From: Mesorhizobium sp. WSM4904
GTDB taxonomy: Bacteria > Pseudomonadota > Alphaproteobacteria > Rhizobiales > Rhizobiaceae
Assembly: GCF_029674545.1 (NCBI RefSeq)
Contig: NZ_CP121354.1
Span: forward strand, 186,001-250,000
Direction of reading: 5' to 3'
DNA length: 64,000 nucleotides
Numbering within the stretch: position 1 is the first letter of the stretch; each line of letters starts with the position of its first letter. Below are positions 40,517 through 50,140 of this stretch, piece by piece. The notes beneath the pieces were generated by a model, which saw only the letters and a program-made list of their open reading frames with translations, was not told the DNA's origin and searched no databases. The position numbers and the translations under genes are program-made.

Positions 40517-41842
40517 TCAGGCATTGTCGAAGATGGAGGCGGACACCTGCTCCTGATTGAGGAAGACGCTTCTGGGCCAGGTGATCTGCACCACCGCACC
40601 TTCGCCGAGCCCGCTCGAATTGCGGAAATCGATCGTGGCGCCCGAGCGCTCCAGCAGGGTCTTGGCGATGAAAAGCCCGAGGCCGAGGCCGCCGCCGGCC
40701 TCCGTGCCCTGGCGCGTCGACATATATGGCTCGCCGATGCGGTCGATGATTTCCGGCGGGAACCCCGGTCCGTCGTCCGTGATGGAGAAAGAGACCTCCT
40801 CGCTATCCCAGTTCCAGCTGACGGTAACCGTCTTCTTGGCAAAGTCGACGGCGTTCTCTACGAGGTTGCCGAGCCCGTAGATCACGCCGGGACTGCGCTG
40901 CCCGACCGGTTCCGGGCCGATACGCTCGCCGGGACGCAGCTGGATCGTGATGCCGAAATCGCGATGCGGGGCCGTCACCTCCTCGACCAGGGAAGTCAGC
41001 GGCAGGCGCGAAAGATGCGCCTCTCCCTCCGAAGACAGGCTGGTCAGCCGCTTCAGGATCTCGCGGCAACGCTCGCTCTGCGAACGCAGCAGCTTCACGT
41101 CCTCGCCGAATTTCGCATCCTGGCCGAGCGCCTTTTCCATTTCCTTGGCGACGACGGTGATGGTGGCCAAAGGCGTGCCGAGCTCATGTGCGGCTGCCGC
41201 CGCGAGGCCGTCGAGCGCGGAGAGATGCTGCTCGCGCTGCAGGACCAGCTCGGTGGCGGCGAGCGCATTGGCGAGCAGCCGCGCCTCCGCCGCGACGCGG
41301 AAGGCATAGATCGCGGTGAAGGCAATCGAGGCGAACACCGCCATCCACATGCCGGCGACATAGATGAAGGGCATCGGCAGCGGCGCACCCCCGTACCAGG
41401 GCAGCGGCAGGTGGAAGAACACAAGCAGCGTGGCCGCCGCGATGACCAGCGCGCCGAGCACCGCGGTGAGCCGCAGCGGCAGCGAAGCGGCGGAGATGAC
41501 GACGGGCACCGAGAGCAGGACCGAGAACGGGTTGGTGAGCCCCCCGGTCATGTAGAGCAGGCCGGCGAGTTGCAGGCTGTCGATGGTGAGAATGGCAAAG
41601 GCGGAGAGCGGGGTCAGCCGATGTGCCGCCGGATAGCGGAAGGTCAGCCAGAGGTTCATCCAGGCCGAGCAGGCGATGAGCGCGAAGCACATCGAGACCG
41701 GCAGCGGGAATTCCAGCCCGTAGGCCACCACGAGAACGGTGAGGCTCTGGCCGACGATGGCCAGCCAGCGCAGACGGATCAGCGTGTTGAGCCGCAGCCG
41801 CTGGCTCTGTTGGGAATCGGGTGCGCGCAGAATGTTGATCAT
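40517..41842 (-). CDS. actS: Redox-sensing histidine kinase ActS (RegB/PrrB family)
   Basis: 441 residues. Six TM segments, with the quinone-sensing heptapeptide GGLTNPF at residues 100-106. H-box AAAAHELGTPLA with phospho-His219; the redox-active cysteine conserved in RegB is at C259 (QSERCREIL). Kinase motifs: NLVENAVDFA (N box), DDGPGFP (G1) and GGGLGLGLFIAKTLLERSG (G2). It phosphorylates ActR under reducing conditions. The gene pair is bracketed by two copies of one long inverted repeat. Confidence 0.95.
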   Translation of the reverse strand: MINILRAPDSQQSQRLRLNTLIRLRWLAIVGQSLTVLVVAYGLEFPLPVSMCFALIACSAWMNLWLTFRYPAAHRLTPLSAFAILTIDSLQLAGLLYMTGGLTNPFSVLLSVPVVISAASLPLRLTAVLGALVIAAATLLVFFHLPLPWYGGAPLPMPFIYVAGMWMAVFASIAFTAIYAFRVAAEARLLANALAATELVLQREQHLSALDGLAAAAAHELGTPLATITVVAKEMEKALGQDAKFGEDVKLLRSQSERCREILKRLTSLSSEGEAHLSRLPLTSLVEEVTAPHRDFGITIQLRPGERIGPEPVGQRSPGVIYGLGNLVENAVDFAKKTVTVSWNWDSEEVSFSITDDGPGFPPEIIDRIGEPYMSTRQGTEAGGGLGLGLFIAKTLLERSGATIDFRNSSGLGEGAVVQITWPRSVFLNQEQVSASIFDNA

Positions 41843-41970
41843 CGACTTACGATTATAGCCGCAGGAGGGTAAGCGCTAGTAGCGCTGTAAAGGCGCCTTG
41901 ACTGGCTGGCACCCGGTGTTTCGGTTCACCATCACGGGCGCTTGGTGATTGGCCGGGGCCTCTCGCGATT

Positions 41971-42149
41971 CGTCATCCACGGGCGGAGCGACGCGAAGCG
42001 GAGCGCAGACCCGAGGATCCATTCCGTTACCTTGACCTTAGAATGCTGCGGAGCAGAATTCTGAACCGTCGCAACGCTTGGAAGTCACGGAATGGATCCT
42101 CGGGCCTACGCGCGTCGCTACGCTCCTTGCTCCGCCCGTGGATGACGAA
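41971..42149. repeat. Long inverted repeat upstream of actS (copy 2)
   Basis: CGTCATCCACGGGCGGAGCG...GAGGATCCATTCCGT at the left pairs with ACGGAATGGATCCTCGGG...CTCCGCCCGTGGATGACG at the right. It fills most of the 380-bp gap between actS and hrpB; no gene is visible. It is the same element as 39657-39840, with a different centre. Confidence 0.8.
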
Positions 42150-42223
42150 GTGATGGGCATTTGCGCCAATCGCCAACGCGCGTTGCCCACTAACGCGAAT
42201 GGCCCGCCGAAAGCGGCACGAAC

Positions 42224-44686
42224 CTATGCCCCGCGCGGCTTGGCGCGGCTGGTGGCGGCGGCAAGCAGCGGGTTTTCCGGCCAGACATGCTTGGGATAGC
42301 GACCGCGCATGTCTGCGCGCACGTCCGCCCAGGAGCCGCGCCAGAAGCCGGGCAGATCGCGTGTCGTCTGGATCGGGCGGTGCGCCGGCGACAACAGCTC
42401 GAGCGTCAGCGGCACCGTGCCGCCGGCGATCGCCGGATGTTTGTCGAGGCCGAACAACTCCTGCACGCGGATCGCCAGAACCGGCCATTCGCCGTCATAT
42501 CGGATCGGCACATGGCTGCCCGAGGGCGCGCCGAAATGGGTCGGCGCCAGCGCATCGACCTTGTGCTGCAGCTCGTGCGGGACCAGCGACATCAACCCTG
42601 CCGCGAGCGTGGCCGGCTCGATCGCCGCGAAAGAGGCCTCGCCGGCAAGGAAAGGCAGCAGCCAATCGTCGAGCCGATCGATAAGCACCTGGTCCGAGAC
42701 GTCCGGCCAGGGCGCGCCGAGGCCGCGATGGAGCCAGCCGAGCCGCTGGCGCAGCGTCTCCGCCTCCTTGCCCCAGTCGAGCAGCGCCAGGCCATGCTTG
42801 CGCAAGGCATCGAGGATGGCGCGGTCGGCATCGGCGCCCGACGGCGCCGGCAGCATGCGCTCGGAAAGCGTGATGGCGCCGAGGCGTGCAGTCTCGCGCA
42901 CACGCACGGCGCGTCGCTCGCGGTCGAAGTTGGCTTCCCGTTTCGTCTCGATGCGGTTGGCGAGCGCCGCGCGGATATCGGCCTCGTCGACGGGCGCGGC
43001 GGCGGTGATGCGGGCGTTCTGCGCCTTGCCCTGAAGGTCGGCGACGACCAGCCAGGTCTCGCCAGCGAGCGGATCGGCGGCGTCGACCATCGCGCCGGAA
43101 CCGTTGGCGAGCACGAAGCGGCCGCGTTCGCCGCGCGCCCTCGCGACGCGATCCGGCCAGGCATGGATCAGCAACGCACCGGCCGCGGCCGGCGTGTCGG
43201 CCTTTCGGTCGCCAGCCTGCCTGGCCAGGCGCTCGGCAAGCTGCCGGGCGGCATTGGCGCGCGGCGATTTTTCGGTGCGAAAGCGCATCAATCGGCGCTC
43301 GAGGTCGGCGCTGTCGCCGCCAAGCCCGCGCTCGGTGAGCAGCACGGCAAGCGTCGCCGCTTCCAGCGCCTGGCCCGTCTTTGCCGCTTCCGCCACCATA
43401 TGCGCGAGCCGCACCGGCAGCGCCAGCTTGCGCATCGCCGCGCCCGCCTCCGTCAAGCGACCGGCAGTGTCGATGGCGTGCAGCGCCTCGAGCAGCACCC
43501 GCGCCTCGTTGAGCGCGGGCGCCGGCGGCGGATCGAGGAATGAGAGGCTCGTCGGATCCGCTACGCCAAAAGCGGCGCAGTCGAGCAGCAGGCCGGAAAG
43601 GTCGGCCTCGAGGATTTCCGGCGGCGTGAAGGCGGGGAGTGCTGCCGTCTGCTCGGCGCGCCACAGCCGGATGGCGACGCCCGGCTGCGTTCGCCCGGCG
43701 CGGCCGGCGCGCTGGTCGGCGGAAGCTCTGCTGACGCGCACGGTCTCCAGCCTCGTCAGGCCGCTCGCCGGCTCGTAGCGCGGCAGGCGCGACAGGCCGG
43801 AATCGATGACGACGCGCACGCCGTCGATGGTGATGGAGGTCTCGGCGATCGACGTCGCCAGCACCACCTTGCGGCGGCCGGGCGGCGCCGGCTTGATTGC
43901 CGCGTCCTGCATCCTGTTGTCCAATTGGCCGTAGAGCGGGACGATATCGGTGTCAGCCGCGACGTTGCCTTCGAGCCGCTCGGACGTGCGCTCGATCTCG
44001 CGCTGTCCCGGCAGGAAAGCGAGCACGCTGCCCTGCTCCGTGCCAAGAGCGAAACGGACCGCCTTGGCCATGGCGTCCTCGACGGCCGTGCCGGCCGGCC
44101 GCTCGTCATAGCGGATGTCGACCGGGAAGGCTCGGCCCTCGCTCTCGATCACCGGCGCTCCGGAAAGAAGCCTGGCGACGCGCGCGCCGTCGAGCGTCGC
44201 CGACATGACCAGCAGGCGCAGGTCCGGCCGCAACGCCCCCTGCACGTCGAGCGCCAGCGCCAGCCCAAAATCGCCGTCGAGAGAGCGCTCGTGGAATTCG
44301 TCAAAGATCACCGCCGAAACGCCGGGCAGTTCCGGATCGTCGAGGATCATGCGGGACAGCACGCCTTCGGTGACGACGAGGATTTTTGTCCGCGCCGAGG
44401 TGCGGTTCTCCATGCGCATCGCATAGCCGACAGTGCCGCCGGGCTCCTCGCCGAGCAGCTCGGCCATGCGGTGGGCGGCGGCGCGGGCGGCGAGCCGGCG
44501 CGGCTCGAGCAGCACGATCCGGCCCGCGCCAAGCCAGGGCGCGTCGAGCAGCGCCAGCGGCACCAGCGTCGTCTTGCCGGCGCCGGGCGGCGCCACAAGC
44601 ACGGCGCTGTTGCGCCCGGCAAGTGTTTGCCCGAGCGCCGGCAGCACGGCTGTGACCGGAAGTTCCGGCAAGGGTTTCATCGTCAT
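42224..44686 (-). CDS. hrpB: ATP-dependent helicase HrpB
   Basis: 820 residues, the usual length. DExH-box motifs in order: APPGAGKTTLVPLAL (Walker A), VIFDEFHERSLDGD (DEFH), MSATLDG, and later QRAGRAGRTQPG (motif VI); the C-terminus has the HrpB-specific region (WPDVS...). HrpB is a putative RNA/DNA helicase of unsettled role in bacteria. The ATG at 44686 is used; an in-frame ATG two codons later is equally possible. Confidence 0.93.
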   Translation of the reverse strand: MTMKPLPELPVTAVLPALGQTLAGRNSAVLVAPPGAGKTTLVPLALLDAPWLGAGRIVLLEPRRLAARAAAHRMAELLGEEPGGTVGYAMRMENRTSARTKILVVTEGVLSRMILDDPELPGVSAVIFDEFHERSLDGDFGLALALDVQGALRPDLRLLVMSATLDGARVARLLSGAPVIESEGRAFPVDIRYDERPAGTAVEDAMAKAVRFALGTEQGSVLAFLPGQREIERTSERLEGNVAADTDIVPLYGQLDNRMQDAAIKPAPPGRRKVVLATSIAETSITIDGVRVVIDSGLSRLPRYEPASGLTRLETVRVSRASADQRAGRAGRTQPGVAIRLWRAEQTAALPAFTPPEILEADLSGLLLDCAAFGVADPTSLSFLDPPPAPALNEARVLLEALHAIDTAGRLTEAGAAMRKLALPVRLAHMVAEAAKTGQALEAATLAVLLTERGLGGDSADLERRLMRFRTEKSPRANAARQLAERLARQAGDRKADTPAAAGALLIHAWPDRVARARGERGRFVLANGSGAMVDAADPLAGETWLVVADLQGKAQNARITAAAPVDEADIRAALANRIETKREANFDRERRAVRVRETARLGAITLSERMLPAPSGADADRAILDALRKHGLALLDWGKEAETLRQRLGWLHRGLGAPWPDVSDQVLIDRLDDWLLPFLAGEASFAAIEPATLAAGLMSLVPHELQHKVDALAPTHFGAPSGSHVPIRYDGEWPVLAIRVQELFGLDKHPAIAGGTVPLTLELLSPAHRPIQTTRDLPGFWRGSWADVRADMRGRYPKHVWPENPLLAAATSRAKPRGA

Positions 44687-44742
44687 CGCGTCCGCATATC
44701 AGCCGTCGCAGTCGCCGCGCAACGTGTGAGACAGGCGACCGG

Positions 44743-45633
44743 TCAAAGCCTTGTTCGCGAAAATGGGTTCCAGCGCACGGTGCCGAGCCGCACTTCCTCC
44801 CGCACCATCGTCAGCAGGCCGGAGCCGCCGACCACCGCCAGACCAACCAACGACAGCCAGTCTGGGTATTCCTTGAAGAACAGCGCGCCGAGGATAACCG
44901 CCCAGACGATCTGCGAATAATGCGTTGGTGCGATCCGGTTGGCGGGAGCGTATTTGACGGCAAGCAGCTGCAGCAATTGTCCGCCGGCGGTGAAGACACC
45001 GGCCAGGATCAGCCAGACCAGTTGGCCCAGATTGGGAAGCGAGAACGACGTCGCGGCCGTGCCGACCCCGTTGAACAGCAGGCCATAGCCGACCAGCGCG
45101 CCGAGGATCGTGGTACGCCTTTCCTGCTGGGCAAGCGAACGCATCAGGATGACGCTGGTGGCGGCGAGGAAGGCATTCGCGAAGGCGGCGAGATGGCCGA
45201 GATGGAGTTCGCGAAAGCCCGGCCGCACCACCAGCATGACACCGGCGAAACCGGCGGCGACGGCAAGCCACCGCCAGGGGCCGACGCGCTCTTTCAGGAT
45301 GACGGTCGAGAGGATGGTGACCAGCAACGGCGCCAGGAAGATCAGCGCATAGACTTCGGCCAGCGGGATGGTGGTGAAGGCATAGACGCTGAGCACACCC
45401 GAGGCGATGCCGGCCCAGGCGCGAGCCTGCACGGCCCATGGGCGTTTGGTGCGCCAGAAGTCGCGCCATCGCTCATCGGCCGGACGGGTGAAGAACAGGA
45501 AACAGCCGGCAAACAAGGTTACGAAGAAGCCTATCTCGAAGACCGTGAACTGCCCGCCCAGGCTCTTGATGACGGCATCGCTGCACGAATAGCTTGCATA
45601 GGCGATCAGGGCGAGCAGGATTCCGTTCGGCAC
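44743..45633 (-). CDS. EamA-family (DMT) transporter
   Basis: 296 residues from a GTG at 45633 (VPNGILLALIAYASYSCSDAV), preceded by GGAAAT. About ten TM segments with the EamA duplication; second repeat starts near LVGYGLLFNGVGTAA. A longer frame up to 45708 overlaps the divergent PIG-L gene and is rejected. Substrate unknown. Confidence 0.83.
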   Translation of the reverse strand: MPNGILLALIAYASYSCSDAVIKSLGGQFTVFEIGFFVTLFAGCFLFFTRPADERWRDFWRTKRPWAVQARAWAGIASGVLSVYAFTTIPLAEVYALIFLAPLLVTILSTVILKERVGPWRWLAVAAGFAGVMLVVRPGFRELHLGHLAAFANAFLAATSVILMRSLAQQERRTTILGALVGYGLLFNGVGTAATSFSLPNLGQLVWLILAGVFTAGGQLLQLLAVKYAPANRIAPTHYSQIVWAVILGALFFKEYPDWLSLVGLAVVGGSGLLTMVREEVRLGTVRWNPFSRTRL

Positions 45634-45658
45634 GTTTCGATTTCCGGGAGAGAAGCAA

Positions 45659-46348
45659 GTGAAGGTACTGGCACTGGGGGCCCATCCCGACGATATCGAG
45701 ATATTCATGTTCGGTACGCTCGCCGCCTATGCGGCGCTAGGCGCAGAGCTCACTTTTGCGATAGCCACGGACGGCGCCAAGGGCGGCAAGGACGACCCCG
45801 CGGCACTTGTCCGCGCACGCCGCGAAGAGGCGACCATGGCGGCCGGCCTGCTCGGCGTCACGCCGCGGTTCCTCGAGTTCCCCGACGGGGCACTGGTTGC
45901 CGATGCCGCGCTCATTGCGGCGCTGAAGGCGCTGATCGCCGAGGTGAAGCCCGACCTTGCCATCACCCATGCGCCCAACGATTATCATGGCGACCATCGC
46001 GCGCTGTCCGACGGCGTGCGCATCGCGGCGTCCTTCGCGGTGCCGGCATTGCATGCCGACACGCTCGGCGGCACTGGCTTCTCGCCGACGCATTACGTCG
46101 ACATCTCCGCCCATTGGGACATCATGGCGCAAGCGATCCGCGCGCATCGCTCGCAGGATCCCGAGCGTTTCGTCGCCAGCGCACGCACGCAGAACGAATT
46201 CCGCGCCGGCCAGTGCAACGGCGCGCCGGGCGCGCTGGCCGAGGCTTTCCGCTTCGAGCCGGTCTTCCCCTTTGCTGACATCCGCGAACTGCTGCCGCCG
46301 GCGCCGCCGATCCTGCCGGTGACGGTCAGCACGAAGAGCGCCAAGTAG
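45659..46348 (+). CDS. PIG-L family deacetylase
   Basis: 229 residues starting with GTG, preceded by GGGAGAG. The zinc site is visible: AHPDDIE (residues ~8-14) and HGDHRAL (~110-116). Members remove N-acetyl groups from sugars such as GlcNAc-inositol or chitobiose-like substrates. It is 240 bp upstream of the ABC binding protein on the same strand, but separated by a likely operator, so a link to that locus is unproven. Confidence 0.88.
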   Translation: MKVLALGAHPDDIEIFMFGTLAAYAALGAELTFAIATDGAKGGKDDPAALVRARREEATMAAGLLGVTPRFLEFPDGALVADAALIAALKALIAEVKPDLAITHAPNDYHGDHRALSDGVRIAASFAVPALHADTLGGTGFSPTHYVDISAHWDIMAQAIRAHRSQDPERFVASARTQNEFRAGQCNGAPGALAEAFRFEPVFPFADIRELLPPAPPILPVTVSTKSAK

Positions 46349-46447
46349 CCGGCTGACGAACGACCGGTCGGAGCGACCGGCGGTTATTTCCCAACGATTT
46401 CAAGCATCGCTTTCGCCATGCTGCGACGCAGCAACGAATTCACTTGC

Positions 46448-46490
46448 GTTGTTTAGTAAAAAGAGCATCACTAAACAAATTACTAAACAT
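46448..46490 (+). promoter_or_regulatory. Cluster of three ACTAAAC/GTTTAGT half-sites before the ABC-DHA locus
   Basis: TGTTTAGT (46450-46457), then CACTAAACA (46469-46477) and TACTAAACA (46481-46489). The first two form an inverted repeat spaced by 12 bp; the last two are direct repeats 12 bp apart. This AT-rich cluster stands out in a GC-rich genome and is about 100 bp before the first gene of the locus, the expected place for an operator. Confidence 0.6.
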
Positions 46491-46590
46491 CGGCGACGCA
46501 TCGCGCGTCATGTTTGGGCCCTCGGAGGAGCGAGGGTCGAGGGCTTTTGAAACCGTCATCCGGACGCGTTTCGCAAATGGGAGGTAAGGC

Positions 46591-47922
46591 ATGAAATCGA
46601 CCTGGAAACTGGCGTTGGGACTGGCCTCGGCGATCACCGCGTCGACCGCCATCTCGAACGTCGCGCATGCGGAAGACCTGACGCTTTGCTGGGCGGCCTG
46701 GGATCCGGCCAACGCGCTCGTGGAACTGTCCAAGGACTTCACCAAGGAAACCGGCATCGGCATGAAATTCGAATTCGTGCCGTGGACCAACTATGCCGAC
46801 CGCTTCCTCAACGAGCTCAACTCGCACGGCAAGCTCTGCGACCTGATCATCGGCGACAGCCAGTGGATCGGCGGCGCGGCCGAGAACGGCCACTACGTCA
46901 AGCTGAACGACTTCTTCGACAAGGAGAAGATCAGCATGGACGATTTCGTGCCGGCGACGGTGGTCGGCTATTCGGAATGGCCGAAGAACACGCCGAACTA
47001 CTGGGCGCTGCCGGCCATGGGCGACGTCGTCGGCTGGACCTATCGCAAGGACTGGTTCTCGCGGCCCGAGCTGCAGAAGGAGTTCAAGGAGAAATATGGC
47101 TGGGACCTCGCCCCGCCGACCACCTTCGACCAGCTGAAGCAGATCGCCGAATTCTTCCAGAAGCGGCAGATCGACGGCAAGACGGTCTACGGCGCCTCGA
47201 TCTATACCGAGCGCGGCTCGGAAGGCATCACCATGGGCGCCATGGACGTGCTCTACAGCTATGGCTTCCAGTACGAGAACCCGAAGAAGCCCTACGAGAT
47301 GGAAGGTTTCGTCAACTCCGAGAAATCGGTGAAGGGGCTGGAATTCTACAAGGCGCTCTATGACTGCTGCACGCCTCCTGGTTCCTCCAATGCCTACATG
47401 GGCGAAGGCGTGGACGCCTTCAAATCCGGACAGGTGGCGATGCATATGAACTTCGCCTTCACCTGGCCGGGCCTGCAGAAGGACGAGAATGTCGGCGGCG
47501 ACAAGATCGGTTACTTCGTCAACCCGAAAGGTCCCGACGGCGACCAGTTCGCCCAGCTCGGCGGTCAAGGCATCTCGGTGGTTTCCTATTCCGACAAGCA
47601 GGAATCGGCGCTGAAATACATCAAGTGGTTCGCCAACAAGGACGTGCAGGCGAAATGGTGGTCGCTCGGCGGCTATTCCTGCCTGAACTCCGTCGTCAAG
47701 GACCCGAAGTTCCCGTCCAGCCAGCCCTATGCGCAGGCCTTCCTCGACTCGATGGCCATCGTGAAGGACTTCTGGGCCGAACCGAGCTACGCGCCGCTCT
47801 TACAGGCCTCGCAGAAGCGCTTCCACGACTATGTCGTCGCCGGCCAGGGCTCGGCCAAGGACGCGCTCGACGGACTGGTCAAGGACTGGACGCAGATCTT
47901 CCAGGACGACGGCAAGATGTAA
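46591..47922 (+). CDS. ABC transporter substrate-binding protein, carbohydrate/polyol type
   Basis: 443 residues. Signal peptide MKSTWKLALGLASAITASTA (cleaved near AHA-EDL) followed by a family 1 solute-binding fold (FTKETGIGMKFEFVPW, DLIIGDSQWIGGAAENG). Cysteines at mature positions near CWAAWDP, KLCDLI and DCCTPP may pair. GGGAGG precedes the ATG. It is the first gene of a co-directional run that continues with permeases, ATPases and dihydroxyacetone kinases, so a triose, glycerol or related polyol is the inferred ligand. Confidence 0.9.
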   Translation: MKSTWKLALGLASAITASTAISNVAHAEDLTLCWAAWDPANALVELSKDFTKETGIGMKFEFVPWTNYADRFLNELNSHGKLCDLIIGDSQWIGGAAENGHYVKLNDFFDKEKISMDDFVPATVVGYSEWPKNTPNYWALPAMGDVVGWTYRKDWFSRPELQKEFKEKYGWDLAPPTTFDQLKQIAEFFQKRQIDGKTVYGASIYTERGSEGITMGAMDVLYSYGFQYENPKKPYEMEGFVNSEKSVKGLEFYKALYDCCTPPGSSNAYMGEGVDAFKSGQVAMHMNFAFTWPGLQKDENVGGDKIGYFVNPKGPDGDQFAQLGGQGISVVSYSDKQESALKYIKWFANKDVQAKWWSLGGYSCLNSVVKDPKFPSSQPYAQAFLDSMAIVKDFWAEPSYAPLLQASQKRFHDYVVAGQGSAKDALDGLVKDWTQIFQDDGKM

Positions 47923-47945
47923 GGCTCCTCCCGAGCTTGATCGAG

Positions 47946-47975
47946 GCGTCCCGTGCCGCCCTTGGCACGGGACGC
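47946..47975 (+). other. Perfect 12-bp hairpin between binding protein and permease genes
   Basis: GCGTCCCGTGCC / GGCACGGGACGC with a six-base loop. No U-tract follows, so it probably stabilises or processes the upstream mRNA, giving more binding protein than membrane components, as is common in ABC operons. Confidence 0.75.
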
Positions 47976-48029
47976 AGTTCAGATAAATTCCATCGCCGAG
48001 ACTGACCCGTGACCGAAGCAGGACTAACC

Positions 48030-48977
48030 ATGCTCAATCGGACTGCGGACAACGTTGCCCGGGCGACACCGGAGCCGTTGGCCAGGAGGATCCGGGGCAT
48101 CAGCGACAAGGGCCTCGCCTGGCTGTTCATCTCGCCGACGATCCTGTTGCTTTTGGCCATCAACATCTTCCCGCTGTTCTGGGCGATCTATCTCTCCTTC
48201 ACCAACTACCGCGCCAACCGGCCGAACGAGGTGGTGAAGAATCTGGGGCTTGCCAATTACCGGCGCATCTTGGGCGATCAGGACATCTGGATCGCCATGC
48301 AGACGACGGCGCATTTCGTGTTCTGGACGATCCTCCTGCAGACGGTGATCGGCTTCACGCTGGCCTGGCTGATCGACCGCAAGTTTCGCGGCCATGCCTT
48401 CTGGACGACGATCATCCTGGTGCCGATGATGCTGTCGCCGGCGGTGGTCGGCAATTTCTGGCGCTTCCTCTACGAGCCGCAGATCGGGCTGTTCGCCTAT
48501 GCCGTCTCCTTCGTCACAGGCATTCCGCCGACGAATGTGCAGATGCTGTCCAATGTCGAGCTCGCGCCGTGGGCGATCATCATCGTCGACACCTGGATGT
48601 GGACGCCTTACGTGATGCTGATCTGCCTCGCCGGCCTGCGCTCCATCCCCGAATACATCTATGAGGCGGCCGAAGTCGACCGCGCCTCCAACTGGCGGCA
48701 GTTCTGGTCGATCACGCTGCCGATGGCGCTGCCCTTCATCATGCTGGCGGTGCTGTTCCGCGGCATCGAGAACTTCAAGATGTTCGACATGGTCAATCTC
48801 CTGACCGGCGGCGGGCCGGGCTCGACCACCGAGGTCGCCTCGATCACGTTGAAGCGGCAGGCCTTCGAGAGCTGGCGCACCGGCTATTCCTCGGCCTTCG
48901 CCATCATCCTGTTCGTCGCGGTGTTCGGGCTGGCCAACATCTACGTCAAGGCGCTCAACAAGGTGAAGCAGAGATGA
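48030..48977 (+). CDS. ABC transporter permease (MalF-like)
   Basis: 315 residues with six TM segments. The EAA loop contacting the ATPase reads YEAAEVDRASNWRQFWSITLP (residues ~220-240). The ATG at 48030 follows AGGA; a GTG at 48009 would add seven residues. Its stop overlaps the start of the second permease (ATGA). Confidence 0.92.
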   Translation: MLNRTADNVARATPEPLARRIRGISDKGLAWLFISPTILLLLAINIFPLFWAIYLSFTNYRANRPNEVVKNLGLANYRRILGDQDIWIAMQTTAHFVFWTILLQTVIGFTLAWLIDRKFRGHAFWTTIILVPMMLSPAVVGNFWRFLYEPQIGLFAYAVSFVTGIPPTNVQMLSNVELAPWAIIIVDTWMWTPYVMLICLAGLRSIPEYIYEAAEVDRASNWRQFWSITLPMALPFIMLAVLFRGIENFKMFDMVNLLTGGGPGSTTEVASITLKRQAFESWRTGYSSAFAIILFVAVFGLANIYVKALNKVKQR

Positions 48978-49924
48978 GCCTGACCACCGCCCATTCCGTC
49001 GTCGCGCCTTCGGCGAACTCGAAGCGGATCGCCGGCGCGATCGTCGTCGGCTACGCGCTGGTCTCGATCGTGCCGCTGCTTTGGATCTTCGCCACCAGCT
49101 TCAAGACGCCGCCGGATTCGATCGCCTATCCGCCGAAAATCGTCTTCCAGCCCAGCATCGAGGGCTATTGCAACCTGTTCACCACCCGCACAAGGCAGAC
49201 GCCGGAATATATCAACTCGCTCGGACCGGCGACCGGCTTCTGCGACGAGACGGTACGCAAGCGCAACATGGTGATCGCAGGGCCGTCGAACTTCCTGCCG
49301 CGCTTCGTCAATTCGCTGATCATCGCCTTCGGCTCGACCTTCTGCGCGGTGTTCCTCGGCACGCTCTCGGCCTATGGCTTCTCGCGCTTCAAGGTGCCTC
49401 TCGCCGACGACCTTCTGTTCTTCATCCTGTCGACGCGCATGATGCCGCCGATCGCGGTGGCGATCCCGATCTATCTGATGTACCGCGAGCTCGGCCTCTC
49501 CGACACCGCGCTCGGCATGATCCTGCTCTACACCGCGGTCAACGTCTCTTTGGCCGTGTGGCTGCTCAAGGGCTTCATCGACGAGATCCCGCGCGAGTAT
49601 GAAGAAGCGGCGATGATCGACGGCTATACGAGGCTGCAGGCCTTCTGGCGCACCGTGCTGCCGCAGGCCACGACCGGCATCGCTGCGACCGCCATCTTCT
49701 GCCTTATCTTCGCCTGGAACGAATATGCGTTCGCCGCACTTCTGACCTCCGGCACGGCGCAGACCGCGCCGCCCTTCATCCCGACCATCATCGGCGAAGG
49801 CGGCCAGGACTGGCCGGCGGTGGCCGCGGGCACGACGATCTTCCTGGTGCCGATCCTCGTCTTCACCATCCTGCTCCGCAAGCAATTGCTGCGCGGCATC
49901 ACCTTCGGCGCGGTGCGCAAATGA
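48974..49924 (+). CDS. ABC transporter permease (MalG-like)
   Basis: 316 residues with six TM segments. EAA loop: EEAAMIDGYTRLQAFWRTVLP (residues ~203-223). Residues ~55-105 form a longer than usual periplasmic loop (CNLFTTRTRQTPEYINSLG). It overlaps the previous permease by four bases, so is translationally coupled, and is followed by a repeat-filled gap of 216 bp. Confidence 0.93.
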   Translation: MSLTTAHSVVAPSANSKRIAGAIVVGYALVSIVPLLWIFATSFKTPPDSIAYPPKIVFQPSIEGYCNLFTTRTRQTPEYINSLGPATGFCDETVRKRNMVIAGPSNFLPRFVNSLIIAFGSTFCAVFLGTLSAYGFSRFKVPLADDLLFFILSTRMMPPIAVAIPIYLMYRELGLSDTALGMILLYTAVNVSLAVWLLKGFIDEIPREYEEAAMIDGYTRLQAFWRTVLPQATTGIAATAIFCLIFAWNEYAFAALLTSGTAQTAPPFIPTIIGEGGQDWPAVAAGTTIFLVPILVFTILLRKQLLRGITFGAVRK

Positions 49925-49945
49925 TTGATGTGGGAATAACTCGAC

Positions 49946-50122
49946 CCCCACTCCGTCGAGCTTCGCTCGACACCTCTCCCCGATCGACGGGGGAGAGGAA
50001 GGGCGCGAACTTCATTCAGCCAGGCTCCTTTCCTCTCCCTCCGGAGGGGGGAGAGGCGGCGCTGCGAAGCAGCGACGGAGTTGGGGAACCACTTGGCAAC
50101 CATCTCTCCCCCTAAACGGGGA
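49946..50122. repeat. Palindromic repeat inside the ABC operon
   Basis: CCCCACTCCGTCG (49946) pairs with CGACGGAGTTGGGG (ending 50086), enclosing hairpins CACCTCTCCCCG and CCTCTCCCTCCGGAGGGGGGAGAGG. A further hairpin TCTCCCCCTAAACGGGGAGA is at 50103-50122. The block sits between permease and small membrane protein genes of one operon. Confidence 0.75.
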
Positions 50123-50140
50123 GAAGGACGGGAGGAACGC

